64,000 nucleotides of DNA, from NCBI RefSeq assembly GCF_013373865.1, contig NC_050474.1, forward strand, positions 14,323,045 to 14,387,044, written 5' to 3'. The position numbers and the translations under genes were made by a program. Each line of letters starts with the position of its first letter. Position 1 is the first letter of the stretch. Of the stretch, positions 29,894 through 42,119 are shown piece after piece. The stretch is from Monomorium pharaonis (lineage: Eukaryota; Arthropoda; Insecta; Hymenoptera; Formicidae). The notes below the pieces were generated by a model. That model saw nothing but the letters and a program-made list of their open reading frames with translations, searched no databases and was not told the origin of the DNA.

Positions 29894-32698
29894 TTATGCT
29901 ACATCATCAAAAACAAATTCTTTTAGCATTCGTTTAAACATTTCTAAACGATTACAATGTTTAACTTCGTGTGGTAATGCGTTGTACATTAACACACCCT
30001 CATAAAATAAACTTTTTTGCGCGCTTCTTGTTTTTCGGAATTCAATAACAATATCCCCTGTCTGCCTAGTTTCGCGTTCTCTTTCTACTATTCTAAGTCT
30101 ATTACTAAATTGCTCCGGCATCATATTATTTAAAATCTTAAAAATAAATATGCACATATTGTAATACAGCCTTTGTCTTATGGTCATAAATTGCAACGCT
30201 TGGTGCATACATTTAACTTTGGTACGTTTGTCACATTGCAATATGACTCTCATAGCTCTATTTTGCGCTATTTGGAGCCTACTTAACTGTGTATCCCCCA
30301 TATCTATTAGTAGCGTTGCACAATACTCAAAGTGAGGTGCTATAATTGTCTTGTATATCGTACATCTAGTGTAAGCCGAGATAAAGTTCCCTATTCTATT
30401 TAAAAAACTTATTTTCTTCCCTATTTTCTTTAGCATGTAATCACAGTGACCGCTGAATCTAAGTCTATCATCAATAATTATGCCCAAATACTTTATTATT
30501 TCTACGCGCTCAATCTCATTTCCATCCAAACATCTCACAATAGTATTGCCTCTCAATTCTTTCCTTATACCTCTAACTAACATATATTTTGTTTTCCCGC
30601 ATTCATCTTCAGTTTATTAATATTCATCCATTCCTCCACTACGTTAAATGCAATATTCAATTTTCTCTCTATCTCCGCACTACTCTCACCTGTTACATAT
30701 AATAACGTATCGTCCGCAAACATTTTTATATTACACACATCCGAGCAAACGTTAACAATATCATTCATATATGTTATAAACAACAATGGGCCCAATACCG
30801 AACCCTGTGGCACTCCGTATTCCGTAGTCAGTATCTTAGACCATCTATCAGTAAATTGAACTTGTTGCATTCTATCTTTTAAGTACGACCTAAACCATTC
30901 TAGAACTGTTCCTGTAATACCATACTGGTATAATTTCTCTAATAATCTTCCTCTATCAATTGTCTCGAAAGCCCGTTTAAGATCTACAAAAATAACTCCT
31001 ACTATTTGTCTCTCACTAATAATCAATTTCCATTCATCTATAACTGTTTGAATTGCTGTTTCACACGAGTAATTTTTCCTAAAGCCCGACTGATGTTCCG
31101 TTATAATATTATTACTTTCTAGGTAGGCCTCAATTTGCTTTTTAACTATTATCTCTAATACTTTTTCATATATTGGTAATATATTAATAGGCCTATAATC
31201 ACTTGCCCTCTTAGGTTTCTCTACTTTTGGTATTGGAATTATCGTGGATGTTTTCCACTCTTTCAAGAAACAACCCTCACTCAATGACTTATTTATTATA
31301 TCACAATATTCCTCTTCTATAACACAAAATACCGTTTTTAATATATCGCTAGTTATTCCTTCTTCTGTACCTTTCTTTTTTGGTAATTCCCTAATGATTT
31401 TTCTTACTTGTTCTGTCGTAATTGATTCAAATTTTTCTAGCTCTCCCATCTTTTCAATACAATAAATAGTTCTCTTATTTGTGCTCGTTGTATAATTCTT
31501 ATCTATAGATTTTATTATGTCTTTAATACTTTGTATATAATATAAGTTAAATTTATCAGCTATATCACACTCTATATTATTGTCTAATATTTCAAAATCT
31601 ATTTTTCCTACAACTTTCGCGCCTATTGGTCCTCCTCTAATAATTTCTTTTAAAGATTTCCACATAGTTGTGGGATTGTTACTATTATGATCAATCATGT
31701 TTTCATAATATTCTTTTTTCTTTGTTCTAATTAAACTAACTACTGCATTTCTTTCTATTTTAAATTGTTGCCAGTTTTGTTCCGTGCTATCGTACAGTGC
31801 TTTTCTATAAGCCTCATCTCTTCTAGTCGCTAGCTCTTCTATTTCCTTTGAATACCATTTTTTCCCTTCCCATATTTTCGGTATTTTAAAAATTTTCTTA
31901 GGTGCTGAGATGTCTAGCGCATCTACAATACTATTAATTAAATTCTTTGCCTTTACATTAATATCTAACTCATTAATATCTAAATCATATCTTTTTTCTA
32001 AATTACTCTCCACTAGCTTAATAAACTCATGCGCATTATATCTACTATAATCCCTGCCACTGAATTCTTTATATTTATTTACAGTCTTGTTCGTATTTAT
32101 CACGACTTTTATCCACGCATGATCCGTTATCTTAGGTTCGTACTTGACTTCTACATTTATATCTTTATTCGCAAAAACTAGATCTATAATTGTTTTAGTA
32201 TTTTCGGTAACTCTCGTTGGTTTATCCACATATTGCTTCATACCTAGACTTTGCATAGTCGTCAGTAGTTTATTTGTAATAAGAGTTTGTCATACAATCT
32301 ATATTAAAGTCTCCTAATATTATACACTCTTCTTTTATCGTTAATTCTTCTACTATCTCCTCTAAGAATCCTATAAACTCTCCATGTGACGCACTCGGTG
32401 AATGATATATGACCATTAACACTCCTTTAAATAATTTTTTTTTCACTTCTATTGCAACGCACCACACAATCTTTTCTAATTTTTTCAATACTACTATTTC
32501 ATACTTGATATCATCTCTTACATACAGAGCAACCCCCCCTGTATTTCTATTTTCCGCGTCGCATCTAACCACACTGTATCCCGGTACACTTATTTCACTG
32601 TCTTCAATTTCCGCAATCAGTCTCGACTCCGACAATGCAATAACTGCCGGATTTAATTTCTTCATAATCTGATGCTGTATCTCGTCCTTATGTGCCAT
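29894..32698 (-). pseudogene. LINE ORF2: endonuclease and reverse transcriptase
   Basis: The endonuclease frame (32270-32698) has VIALSESRL, VALYVRDD and IILGDFNID. A stop near 32270 precedes the 559-codon frame at 30577-32256, which completes the endonuclease with TIIDLVFAN and the TDHAWI catalytic block. RT blocks follow: EWKTSTIIPIPKVEKPKRAS, DYRPINILPI, VIFVDLKRAFETIDR, YGVPQGSVLGPLLFITYMND and the catalytic FADDT, then NINKLKMNAGK. A frameshift at 30577-30583 leads to the C-terminal frame (29894-30583: EIIKYLGIIIDDRLRF, CTIYKTIIAPHFEYC). With only about three lesions it is a recently active element. Confidence 0.88.
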
Positions 32699-32749
32699 TA
32701 AACTTTGCGCGTTTGTATATATTATCTGATCCTCTTCTTTCTGTAATTG

Positions 32750-34062
32750 CTATTTTTTGGCTTCCCATCCATTTCTCCTCTTCTCCTCTTCGATAGCCCT
32801 CTTGTATGTCGGGCATTCCGGATCCAGAGCATCATGATCGTCTTTTATTTTTAAATTATATGTTTTTATTTTAAACATACAATTTACACATATGTTCTGC
32901 TTCTCTCCACATTCACTTGCTTTATGCTTTCCTGTACATTTATGACACGTTTCATCTCTCGTACAGTTTTTTGCAATGTGGTAGAATCCCCAGCACTTGA
33001 AACATCTCTTTATGCTAAAGTGATTGAACACAGGACATTTTCTCCAGCCTATATTCAACTTTTCTTTTTTTAACATCAATTCATGTGTTACTTCATCTAC
33101 TTCAATTATTAATGATCTACCTTCTTTTCCTTTTCTTCTAGATTGACTATCATCCATATTTTTTCTTTTCGGGATTTTCTTAACTATGCTTATACGAGAT
33201 TCACCAATACTATTCTGTTTCTTTATTGTATCTATTAGCTCATCGTCATCCAACTCTATTTCTTCCTCGCTAATATTAACAATTTTTATTTTCGGCTTCT
33301 TTTGTAGTGATTCTGTAACATTATAATTGTCACCTAGTTTAGACTGTACTACATCTTTTAATTTATCTATTTCTTCTCCGGTCTCACATCCTAGAATTAC
33401 TGTTCCTTCTCTTCCTTTTCGTACCTTTGTTATCCCCATTGGCATATTCTTAATATCAACTTTTTCTTTTATTATTTTTTTTTTGTGGTCTCACTTTCTT
33501 GCTGAGTCTTCGGTTTGATGATTATGATGTTTTCCTTCTTTTTCTTTATTGCCTCACTGTAACTGCGGCGCACATTTTCCGCTGACGCCTGCATTCCTCC
33601 TCATATTATTTTTCGTAGGTCTTCCATTTCTTGTTTAATAGCTTTTATTTCCTCTTGCACTGTTTCCTTAATCAGCATTTTTATTTCTCGTTTGCATGCC
33701 ATTTCATCTTTCATCTCTCTCATAGTTCTTACTAGCCAATCAATTTTCGTATCCATGCCCACGTTGACTCCTATCGCTCTGCTTCCGCCACTTCCCGTCG
33801 ATCCCGTAGAACTTAGTCTTTCTCTTCCGCTTCCCGTCTGTATTGGTGTTTTTTTCACATCTATATCTTTTTCACTGTCTACTGTGAACTTCTCATATGG
33901 GCCAGGACAAGACACGTATTCTCGATTTCTGTCATACACCTTATGTTTACTTGCACATCCAGGATGGAAGAAAAGTTTGACACATGACTTACATGTCACA
34001 ACCTGACTTTTTATTTCCTTCTTACATGCGGCACATCTATATTCCGCATATTCATCGACCAT
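32750..34062 (-). pseudogene. LINE ORF1: PHD-like finger and CCHC zinc knuckles
   Basis: The frame at 33601-34062 begins MVDEYAEYRCAACKKEIK and has C-x2-C, C-x2-C, H-x2-C spacing (CKSCVKLFFHPGC), like the PHD-type N-termini of some LINE ORF1 proteins. It ends with a coiled-coil-like stretch. A TGA at 33599 and an A-run slippage near 33485 separate it from the frame at 32750-33445. That frame carries the knuckles CFKCWGFYHIAKNC, then CHKCTGKHKASEC and CVNC. ORF1 would bind the element's RNA. Confidence 0.8.
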
Positions 34063-34292
34063 ATTAGTAGGTATCGGCTGATGCCGATCCTATCGATACG
34101 GGCGCCCACTCACGTACGTAACTTTAATTAATATACACGTCACTATAAATGTCTACCTGTCGCGACATGTATGACCCGCATGGAAAATATACTGATTTTC
34201 CGCATAGATCCACGCACTCTCGCTAGAAAACTTTGGTCCTATTTGGTCCTTACGCGTATTCCTACAGCCACGACACCCCCCCCCTTTTTTTT

Positions 34293-34293
<1 letters not shown>

Positions 34294-34357
<64 letters not shown>
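34294..34357. repeat. (GA)n microsatellite at the 5' end of the LINE
   Basis: About 32 GA units, separated from the LINE 5' region by a C9T9-like run on the plus strand. Confidence 0.95.
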
Positions 34358-34359
<2 letters not shown>

Positions 34360-34431
34360 AGGGAAGGAGAGGGTGAAGGAGAGAGATTGTTATCATACAT
34401 CATAATTGTGTTAGAGAATAATAAAATTTTA

Positions 34432-34448
34432 TGTGTGTGTGTGTGTGT

Positions 34449-34490
<42 letters not shown>
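34432..34490. repeat. (TG)n directly abutting (CA)n
   Basis: gtgtgtgtgtgtgtgtgt turns into acacacacacac at about 34450, so the whole tract is a self-complementary palindrome able to fold into a hairpin. Confidence 0.9.
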
Positions 34491-34494
<4 letters not shown>

Positions 34495-34514
34495 GTATAC
34501 ATGTATGTATAGAT

Positions 34515-34843
34515 TGTAAGGATATTCGTCAGGAAAGGCAGGATGAAAGTCAGGACATAACACGTAATTCGTAATACATTTCAAGTAAACGATGGTCACG
34601 GGTGAACAATAGCCGCGGAATGACCCCGCTGGGCCGGGCGGACGCTGCTTATATATGATTTTCCGATCGCTTGGTCCGGCCAATCGGCTCAAGACGGCTT
34701 TTTCCCAATTCGTTCGGGATTCGCGGGGGCGGGCGTTTCGTCGCATGAGTTTCTCGACCTTTCGCGCCTGACATGACGCGGTCTGACATGTCCTAACACG
34801 TCGCAGCGTGCCGGACATCGGTCTACGCAATTCCGACGTTACA
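34515..34843. repeat. candidate solo LTR
   Basis: A 329-bp GC-rich segment begins TGTAAGGAT and ends CGACGTTACA within AT-rich flanks. TGTAA/TTACA ends suit an LTR. No convincing TSD is seen (agat left, atat right) and there is no second copy in the window. Confidence 0.3.
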
Positions 34844-35239
34844 ATATATGTATATATAATTTTATATGTATGGGTCAATGAAATAAAATACAATGGAAGT
34901 ATTTGTTAAAAATTGGGAAATAAAACATAGTTTTACTCACCTATTTTATTAAGTTTTGTTGTCTCGTAACCTGGGCAATTTTTTTGATATTTCCTTTTTC
35001 CAAATAACAAAACACATTATTAGTTATTACATTGTAAAAGTCCTGTGTTAATAAATTGCAGTCAATTTGTGCAACTGGTAATATTTTTCTTCGAGGAGGA
35101 CATCCAACATCATAGATTGATATATCCTCAAAACTTGGTGTGCTTTTAAATAAATTGTTTGCCAAGGAGCCACCGTTGGTTTGACAATCTATTTGGACAC
35201 AGTTTGCGAGATTTAATTGTGCAGAAAGAAACATAGATA

Positions 35240-35560
35240 CAAGTATCTCTGCACGTAATTTGTATAGGCTCCAATGCTTTTATTTAATATGTCAATTGCC
35301 AGATCGTATAGTTGATTAGTATAATCTTCTTGTACCTGTTATAAAACAAATGTAGAAGCGCGCGCGCACTCACGCACGCGCGCACAGAAATATGATTTGA
35401 AACTTTTTCTAATATATTTGTAATATTATTTACTGTATGTGATTTTTTATTATTATATAATTTCTATTCTTTTATAATTTGTGTGCATATGTTATATATC
35501 AATTAAACAATCATAGTAAATAATACTAAAAGTATGCAAGAAAAAATTGCAAATTATATT
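35240..35560. other. AT-rich intron-like interval within copy 2
   Basis: Non-coding sequence between the Cys-box exon and the last visible exon, with a short (GC)n/(AC)n patch at 35361-35386. Confidence 0.5.
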
Positions 35561-36429
35561 TCTATGTTATTATAAAAGGGTTCGAATCTTTTGTTTAACT
35601 TATTTTGAAAATATTCATAATCTGATAAAATTACGAGTACAAACTGTAAAAGGCTATCGAATGCACAAGTATTTGTTAAACAGTAATTGGTGTCATTTAA
35701 TTTTATTGCCTGTAATTCCATAGTGTTGCCATTTTTTATAATTGGTAACTTTGTATTCTTATTCCATGTCAGAGAATCATTGATGTTGTCTCCCAAATAT
35801 TTAGCAATGCATTTTTTTTTTTAAGAAGAATTTAATCCCCGCCAATTTTCAACTTTCCGTGATGCGAGTATCTTATCGCTACTTTCAAAACAAGATGTAC
35901 ATATACGATCTTGTCCATATCCTTCTTCATCACAAGCAATTGAGCAGTTTTCGGTTGCATGCATTGCTAATTTGCAAATAGTACACACATGTGCACCAGA
36001 AGATTTATCACCGTTAGCACATGTTAAACATATTTTTATTTGGGACTGCTCATTATTGAGTGAAGAATTTATATTTATATTTTCTATCTCTTCATTTGCG
36101 TTTTCAATATTTACGTTTTCAACATTCGATGTATTACTTGAGGATGCACTTCTTTCTTCTGCATCAACAAGTTTTACTTTTCCATGCAAATAATCCAAGT
36201 GTAATTTTATAAAATCATCTATTTGTACAGGAAGATTTGAGTTCTTGAGAAGATTATTTTTCAATTTATTAAATTTACCTTCTACAGGTGCACTCGACGT
36301 GGGAACTCGGCCATAACCAAAATCATCGCAAGAAACATTCGACCATAGTGGAAATATATTAATATTTTTTAATAATTGTTCTGCGAAAGCAGAAAAGTAA
36401 TAAGTGTTGTCGCGGTCACCTGCTCCCTG

Positions 36430-36930
36430 ACAAAAAAAAAATATTACAAATTATTAATATACAATAATATATTTACAATTTATTTTTTATTTTATATCCC
36501 CACGCTAACCATTCAATTCCTGTTTCCTCACATATATTCTCTTGTTCAATAATTTGCTTTTCTTCTTCTTTTGTTTTTTCTTTTCTTAAAAACTTTCATA
36601 ATTTGACATTCCTGAGATGTAAAGCAACAAAAATGTTTTTTATAAATAATAATAATAAAATATTAAATAAAGAATAATAAAATAAATATACTAATAGAAT
36701 AATATAAATTTATACAAAACAATAATCTAGAATATAAAACTTGGATTATTTTGTTCCAATTATGAATAATTTTGTTCCAATCGCTGCATAATTCTAATTG
36801 TCTAAATTTTTGGATACAGAAAAATACTTTTTTATAAAAATGACGATAAAAACAAAACTTACCAGTTATAAAGAATTTTAATCATTTTTTTTCTTTTTCA
36901 TAGTGGATTTCTTTACCTCTTAATAAAATG
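36430..36930. other. AT-rich intron-like interval within copy 2
   Basis: No coding resemblance. It is bounded on the right side of the minus-strand reading by the acceptor at about 36430. Confidence 0.5.
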
Positions 36931-39475
36931 CCTTCTGTTTCGGAACATGCAATTATTATTATTGCTCGAAGTATTGTTTCAGCCTCTTCCAAATTTCGGC
37001 ATATAATTAATTGTCCGATAGAATATTTAATAAATTTACGTACATTTTAATCCAATGAGCAACATCTATTTGTACAAAAAATTTAGGGACAACTTTATTT
37101 TTACACGCATTTGCATAATTTTTAACTGTCTTATAACACATAAATGTTCGTACAACGGCATTTAACAATGCTTTAGATGAATCTACTATTACTTCGCGTG
37201 GACATCAAGCACTCATTGTAAGTCATTGCAACAAGAATGTATGTTATTTGTTGTATTTCTTTCAGATAGCATTTGCGCTACCGAGAATTGATTTGAATTA
37301 AAATGAATTACTATGTGGTATAAAAAAATGTTTTGATAAAGTTTTGTTTGTTTTCATTAATTTTTTCACTATACTGCCCGTAGCATTTATGTAAATGCAA
37401 CGTATATTTGTCGAGCAATATTTACGATATATTTGTAACTAGTAGTTCGTCCAATAATGTATGAAAAACGGCTCCATGCTAATATCATGAATGGAATTAG
37501 AGTAAGCGCTATATTTCATTATGCACAAAACTTTAATAGGATCTTCATAAAAAATTGTGATTTTTTGTATTACAATTTTACCACATGTACCATAATACTG
37601 ATGCTTTGTGCAAATGCGGAGGTTCCGGATCTCATTGGCTATTTCTGCACGATAAACATCAACTGATTTGGTGCATACTTTTTTCACAATTTGTGTTTTC
37701 TGACGGTTCTTTTAAAAAATGCTTACTACATTTTTCGGTGCTTTCAAATATGATGCATTTTATAAATACATCTTGCATCGTACTTTCTATGTCGCAGTGT
37801 AAGGTGCTACCACACATTTACACGAACTTAAATATCAAAAATATATTTATTAACTGTATCAATAATAAAAAAATATTCATGATAAAGTATTCTTCACATA
37901 TTTCCTATATACTGTGACGTGACGTTTTTCGTCAGTCACAAGGGCCGAATGGCCCGGCCGGGAAAAGGTCATTTGGGGCCGCTCATTACCCCGAGCGGGG
38001 GAGGAGCGGCCTCTCCTTTTCTCAATAAGATTCTGTTAGTTCTTAAGACACGTAGGTATCCGCCTAGCGGAAGTCGCGACCCGCGGGAGAGGTGGTGCGC
38101 CAAGATGACCTTTTGTGATTAACGGAGCAGCCGTCGAGGGAAGATGAATGAGAAGCATAGACGACCGAGCGGCGGGGCCCCGGACAGCCGGAGGACAGCG
38201 AGCAAGGGCAAGTAATTGCACACAGTACTGAGTACGTTGTAAAAGTCAGGGGACAGACACTGCCGTTATACTGTATTGTAGAGAAAGGAGCAGCAGTCCG
38301 GTGCAGCCGGAGGCGACGCCGGGGAGGAAGCATGCGCCCCTACATCCGACAACCAGGATGGAGGAAGCCCCAGCCGGCGCGGTAGCCACGGCCCCGAGGA
38401 GTAGGCCGGACGGGGCCTGATCAACCCCGAGCCGGCTCAGCGGCAGCCGAGACAGCCAAGGACATCGCGTGCAATCCGCGGCCTTCAAATTACGCGGCGT
38501 CATGACCAGAGGCGCCCTCGGACGCTGAGATCCTGCAGGACGGGCGTAGGACCCCCCATCGACTAGCGATCGGTGTGCGCAAATCGAAGCGCGATCGATG
38601 CGCGGGCCGCTGCCGGCGTCCGCGGCGCCCCCGACCGTTCACGGTTCGTCACTGTTCGGCGAGATAGCAACGAGAGCGGTTCCACGGCCATCGACGACGC
38701 TACCCTGCTTGTAAGGCCACCACTTCGACCACGCGGTAAGAGCGAAGACGGCCGGCCCGGCCTTTAGTGAGAATTAATTACCCTACCGAGCGTTCGGTAG
38801 GCGGATTTATTATTCTCGGGATACCGAGAGTCGAGTCACCGCGTAGCAGGGCCGTGTCGATCTTCGCCTCGTAGAGAGTAGTCATTGCGCCTAGTGTCTC
38901 CTCCCTCAGGGAATATGTCGAGCCGACAGTCGATCTTTGTATTTGCGTAAGAAGTAAAGTCTCGCGACGGGATAGCGCGTACAGTAATATCCGCCGGGAT
39001 TCATCTGCCGCATACCGAGAGTGTGAGCCGGTTGTGCAATACCGAGGCGGGCTTCCGCAGATGTGGATTTCTGCACGGAATGCGCAAGTTACGTAGCGGC
39101 CTATCCCGTTTATCGCCTATTAAGTATTGTTAACGTCGTGTGTCGTCATATTGAAGTAGATTGTATTCTGTGTAGAGTAAGCTTCGAGCTATTGTGAATG
39201 TTGAGTTAAGTACGCTATAGCCGTACCGGTCTGTGCGTTATAATGATTAGATTGTAATCGATGGCAACGCCGTTGCCATTCTAACTTCAATACATGCTTA
39301 TTATCTTTATTCAGTCGATCTAGTTATTTACGCGAGACCTCTCCTCTCCTATTCCGCGTGCCGAGAAAGAACCTCGCCCCTCTGCCATTTCGTGTGGAGG
39401 CGGACTAGCCGGCATTTGGCCGTCGTGCGAAGTACCGAGAGTATCGCGAGTTTTGTGCGGCGCGAATTACGCGCC

Positions 39476-39493
39476 TGGCGCCCAACCTTTTGT
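39476..39493 (+). promoter_or_regulatory. PBS-like sequence, tRNA-Lys type, plus strand
   Basis: TGGCGCCCAAC matches the first 11 bases of the tRNA-Lys primer complement used by several retroviruses. It follows a GC-rich LTR-like arm. Confidence 0.4.
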
Positions 39494-39572
39494 TGAGAAG
39501 CACGGCGAAGTTGCAGACGTGAAGAAAGTAACGTTGCAATACATATACAATAATTTTTTTCTCTCTTCCTCT

Positions 39573-39578
39573 ACGCGC

Positions 39579-39609
<31 letters not shown>

Positions 39610-39618
39610 TGTGTGTGA
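39573..39618. repeat. (GC)n-(GT)n microsatellite
   Basis: Alternating gcgcgc runs directly into gtgtgt, then agagagag, near the centre of the GC-rich element. Confidence 0.9.
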
Positions 39619-39785
39619 AGAGAGAGAGGGAAATTATTAAATTCTTACCATTTATATATCCAGATATATCAGCATTAGATATTGTAACCGTCGCTCGCGA
39701 GCGACGGCCAACTTCGCCTCCGTCCCTGGTCGCGGCCCTGAGCCGCCCGGGTGTCGGGGCGATTATCTTCGAGAGATTTCCCGAC

Positions 39786-39803
39786 GCAATATTAAGTTGG
39801 GCG
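39786..39803 (-). promoter_or_regulatory. PBS-like sequence, tRNA-Lys type, minus strand
   Basis: On the minus strand TGGCGCCCAACTTAATATTG, the same 11-mer as at 39476 but oriented toward it. It lies next to the right-hand arm. Confidence 0.4.
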
Positions 39804-41674
39804 CCAGGTATGTTAAGCGTACCACTCTGTGTGCACCACATCGCGAATGAACGTTACGGTAACAGAATCGCGGGAAAGACGGGCGCACGCTAGGCGACTA
39901 GCGGCTCCAATATCCAGCTGTTCAGCCCTCAATTGGCAGAGAGGGAGGTTCGGTGCGGGTGGATGGAATCGGGAAGGCGAGAGAATCAGTGACACAATAT
40001 CAATGTAACATAGAAAATTAACAATTGTATTTAATCGGATATTTTACAAGGCTAGACGGCTCTGTAAAGTGGCGATGGTTTGCGCGCGTTACCAGCTGAT
40101 GACCGCTGGGTATCGTATCTCGCGGAAACGGGATGCTTGACGAGCGGGTTATTGTGCGTACGCGGGAATTCTCCGGCTTGTTTACGCTTGACCCGGCGTC
40201 GTTGGAGGACGTCAAACTCTCGATAGAATGACGACCTCGTCAAGGGCGAGCGGGATGAACTGTAACTCCGAGCCCGCGCGGCACGCGACGGACTCGTGTT
40301 CTCCCGCGCGCTAACGAATCTCGCGAGCAATAAGCGCGGTAATTATTATTCACTCGCCAACCAGGCGGTTCAAGACGATTACATCGAGTATTATCAGAGC
40401 GCAATTACCGAAGGACTCGCGACATAAATGCGATCGACCAAATTACACAGTATTAATGATAATTTACCAAGGCGCGACAATTTACAATACGGGAATGACC
40501 CGTGACACGACGACCGGACGAAATGACGATTGACTCGGCTGCGGATCGGGACGCACACGCAACGCGATGATAATACAAAATGTGCAGCACGGAGCGAAAT
40601 CACGCAGGCGGGCGCGATCGGGCGAGACAACGGTACTCCGATAAATCCGCGAGCTCGTGGCTTCACTCAGTACGCCGGAAAATACTACGATAATTACGCG
40701 ACTTCCCCGCGGCTCGCCCAATCCGCGAAATCGGTGGCTTTACAATAGTGTGACGCTCGTCTCACCACGTTGCCTCTCTCTCGTTCGCCTCCTCTGGATC
40801 GGGATGGTCTCGGCTCCTGCGTCCTCTCTTACAGGCCTTGGCTCGGGAGTTCGGAACACACGCACAGTATTTTCGACTACGTCCGCAACACGAGTGAGGA
40901 ATCCTGGATCTCGCGGGAGCCGCTCGGCAGCGCGCCTCACCTTGCCCCCGGCACTCCGGGCCCTTATTGGCTGATTTCGCGAAAATCGATTTTCGCGCAG
41001 AGCGCGGTGCCCACGCTGTCGCCGGCTGATTGATCCAAGCCCGGCGGTCGATAATTAGGGGCCCCGGACACGAGAATCCTGGCGCCTCCTTCCGCGGCCG
41101 TCTCTTCCCTCCTTGCCAGGCGCATCCTCTGCCATCAGGGCGTTATTTCCTCCTCGACGGGGCGTTGGTGGATCATTAGCTGTCGCGATCCTTTCGCCGG
41201 ACTTCTTGCGGTGTCGGGTCTGCAGTCGCCCCGTCGGGATGCCGGCTTCGCGCCGTCGCTGGATCCTGAAAGCGTGATTCGGCGGCAGTATCGAAATTCT
41301 CAAATGGCACAAACGGTAGGCAAGATAAGGGCGGCATTACCTGCGGACCCCCGCTTAGAAAGGGTCTTCTTCGACTCCCTCGATGTCCATTCCTCTGCAA
41401 TCTCCGGGAAGGTTCTCCGTCGAGACGAGACGTCCGAAAATTACAACGAGATTTTCAGAGCCACCGATCTCCGCCGCACCCGCGGTATAGCGCTCACAAA
41501 AATCTTAACAATTAATTGAACGGACAACACGTGGGTCGTCACACACACAAAAGTACAAGATAACACGCTTTTGCGTCCGCTCCCGAGCGGGAGGACGCAG
41601 GGCCCGCGTGATGTTACTGCGTAAAGGCCCTCAGGGCCTTGTGACGGACAGCAGCCTGCGGCTGTCACGTCACA

Positions 41675-42018
41675 ATATATAATAATTGCAAAATCTAAAT
41701 CCACATTTTATACGTATTGCGTCCCAAATTTTATTTGTAATAAATTCTTCCTAAACGCCTGGTTGGAAAGTTTTCTACATTTTACGTCGAAGCTTTTTTT
41801 TTGAGTATACTTATACGATTTTAAAACAATCATTTCTTCAAATTCATCAATTGGTACTGTTATTGTAAATTTAATAGGATCTGGATTTTTTTATTCGAAT
41901 TAGTAGACTCATTCACTGTACTATGACTTGTACTTAACGTATTATATGAAATATTCGTGTCTTCTGAAAAATCACTAAGTTTGTTACGTATATCGTCGTA
42001 TTTGTTACATGACACTAT
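41675..42018 (-). pseudogene. unusual transposon, copy 2: middle of the N-terminal ORF
   Basis: Between the GC-rich element and the P element, the minus strand reads NKYDDIRNKLSDFSEDTNIS and later KFTITVPIDEFEEMIVLKSY. Both correspond to 980-1140 of copy 1 in order. The piece continues the N-terminal ORF fragment at 48376-48511 across the P element. Confidence 0.65.
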
Positions 42019-42119
42019 CACAGTATATACAGTAGCGCAACTTCTTGTCTGCACGTTTGATGTTAGTATTGGCCAAAATGGAGTGCGCTTGCGCGAAATA
42101 AGGCAGTATAATCACGTGA

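Larger units (their letters stand above)
29837..34293 (-). mobile_element. non-LTR retrotransposon (LINE), CR1/Jockey group
   Basis: On the minus strand it has a 5' region of about 230 bp, ORF1 with zinc-binding motifs, and ORF2 with apurinic-type endonuclease and reverse transcriptase. A short 3' end follows and runs into (TC)n. Both outer flanks are (GA)n on the plus strand (29722-29836 and 34294-34357), so the element sits within, or carries ends in, a GA/TC microsatellite. Length is about 4.45 kb, close to full length. Clade placement within CR1/Jockey is inference from RT block wording. Confidence 0.85.
34930..37912 (-). pseudogene. unusual transposon, copy 2: transposase-like core, hAT-like tail, Cys/His module, peptidase-like domain
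   Basis: On the minus strand from 37912: the Cys block CGSTLHCDIEST (near 37800), DPIKVLCIMKYSAYSNSIHD (about 37520), an INATGSIVKK strand (about 37380), REVIVDSSKALLNAVVRTF (about 37190) and QIDVAHW (about 37060). After an acceptor (GTCAG|GGAGCAGG, near 36429), one exon carries GYGRVPTSSAPVEGKFNKLK, PVQIDDFIKLHLDYLHGKVK and CLTCANGDKSSGAHVCTICK (36264 to 35821). After an A-run slippage come KLPIIKNGNTMELQAIKL and CLTNTCAFDSLLQFVLVIL (35796-35554). A further exon (35234-34941) has RKILPVAQIDCNLLTQDFYN and ends at a canonical donor (ATAG|GTGAGT at 34941). The next exon is missing. Better kept than copy 1. Confidence 0.65.
37913..41674. mobile_element. GC-rich element with inverted ends and two convergent PBS-like sites
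   Basis: The left end TGTGACGTGACG and the right end CGTGACGTCACA share the terminal inverted repeat TGTGACGTGAC. An inner GTCACAAGGG/CCTTGTGAC match follows about 20 bases in. It separates two parts of transposon copy 2 whose counterparts are adjacent in copy 1 (near 1250). About 17 bp of the target are missing and no TSD is seen. TGGCGCCCAAC occurs on the plus strand at 39476 and on the minus strand at about 39803, facing inward over a 300-bp centre. Two long LTR-like arms (about 1.56 and 1.87 kb) therefore point at each other. The arms are not obvious copies. No element-encoded protein is recognised; many GC-driven open frames were rejected. Confidence 0.5.

Noticed and set aside
29630..29937. 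Open frames of Arg-Glu or Ser-Leu repeats
   Set aside because: They are translations of the (GA)n microsatellite, open in several frames on both strands.
34171..34512. Open frames over 34171-34512
   Set aside because: Produced by (GA)n and (GT)n tracts; no codon-like structure.
35361..35386. CRISPR-like or Z-DNA repeat
   Set aside because: Just a short alternating GC/AC patch in an intron-like interval.
37457..37917. Plus-strand frames at 37457-37917
   Set aside because: Shadows of the minus-strand transposon copy 2, whose translation aligns with copy 1.
38000..41500. Many 60-105 codon ORFs in the GC-rich element
   Set aside because: Open on both strands through composition. None has a motif or a matching neighbour frame.
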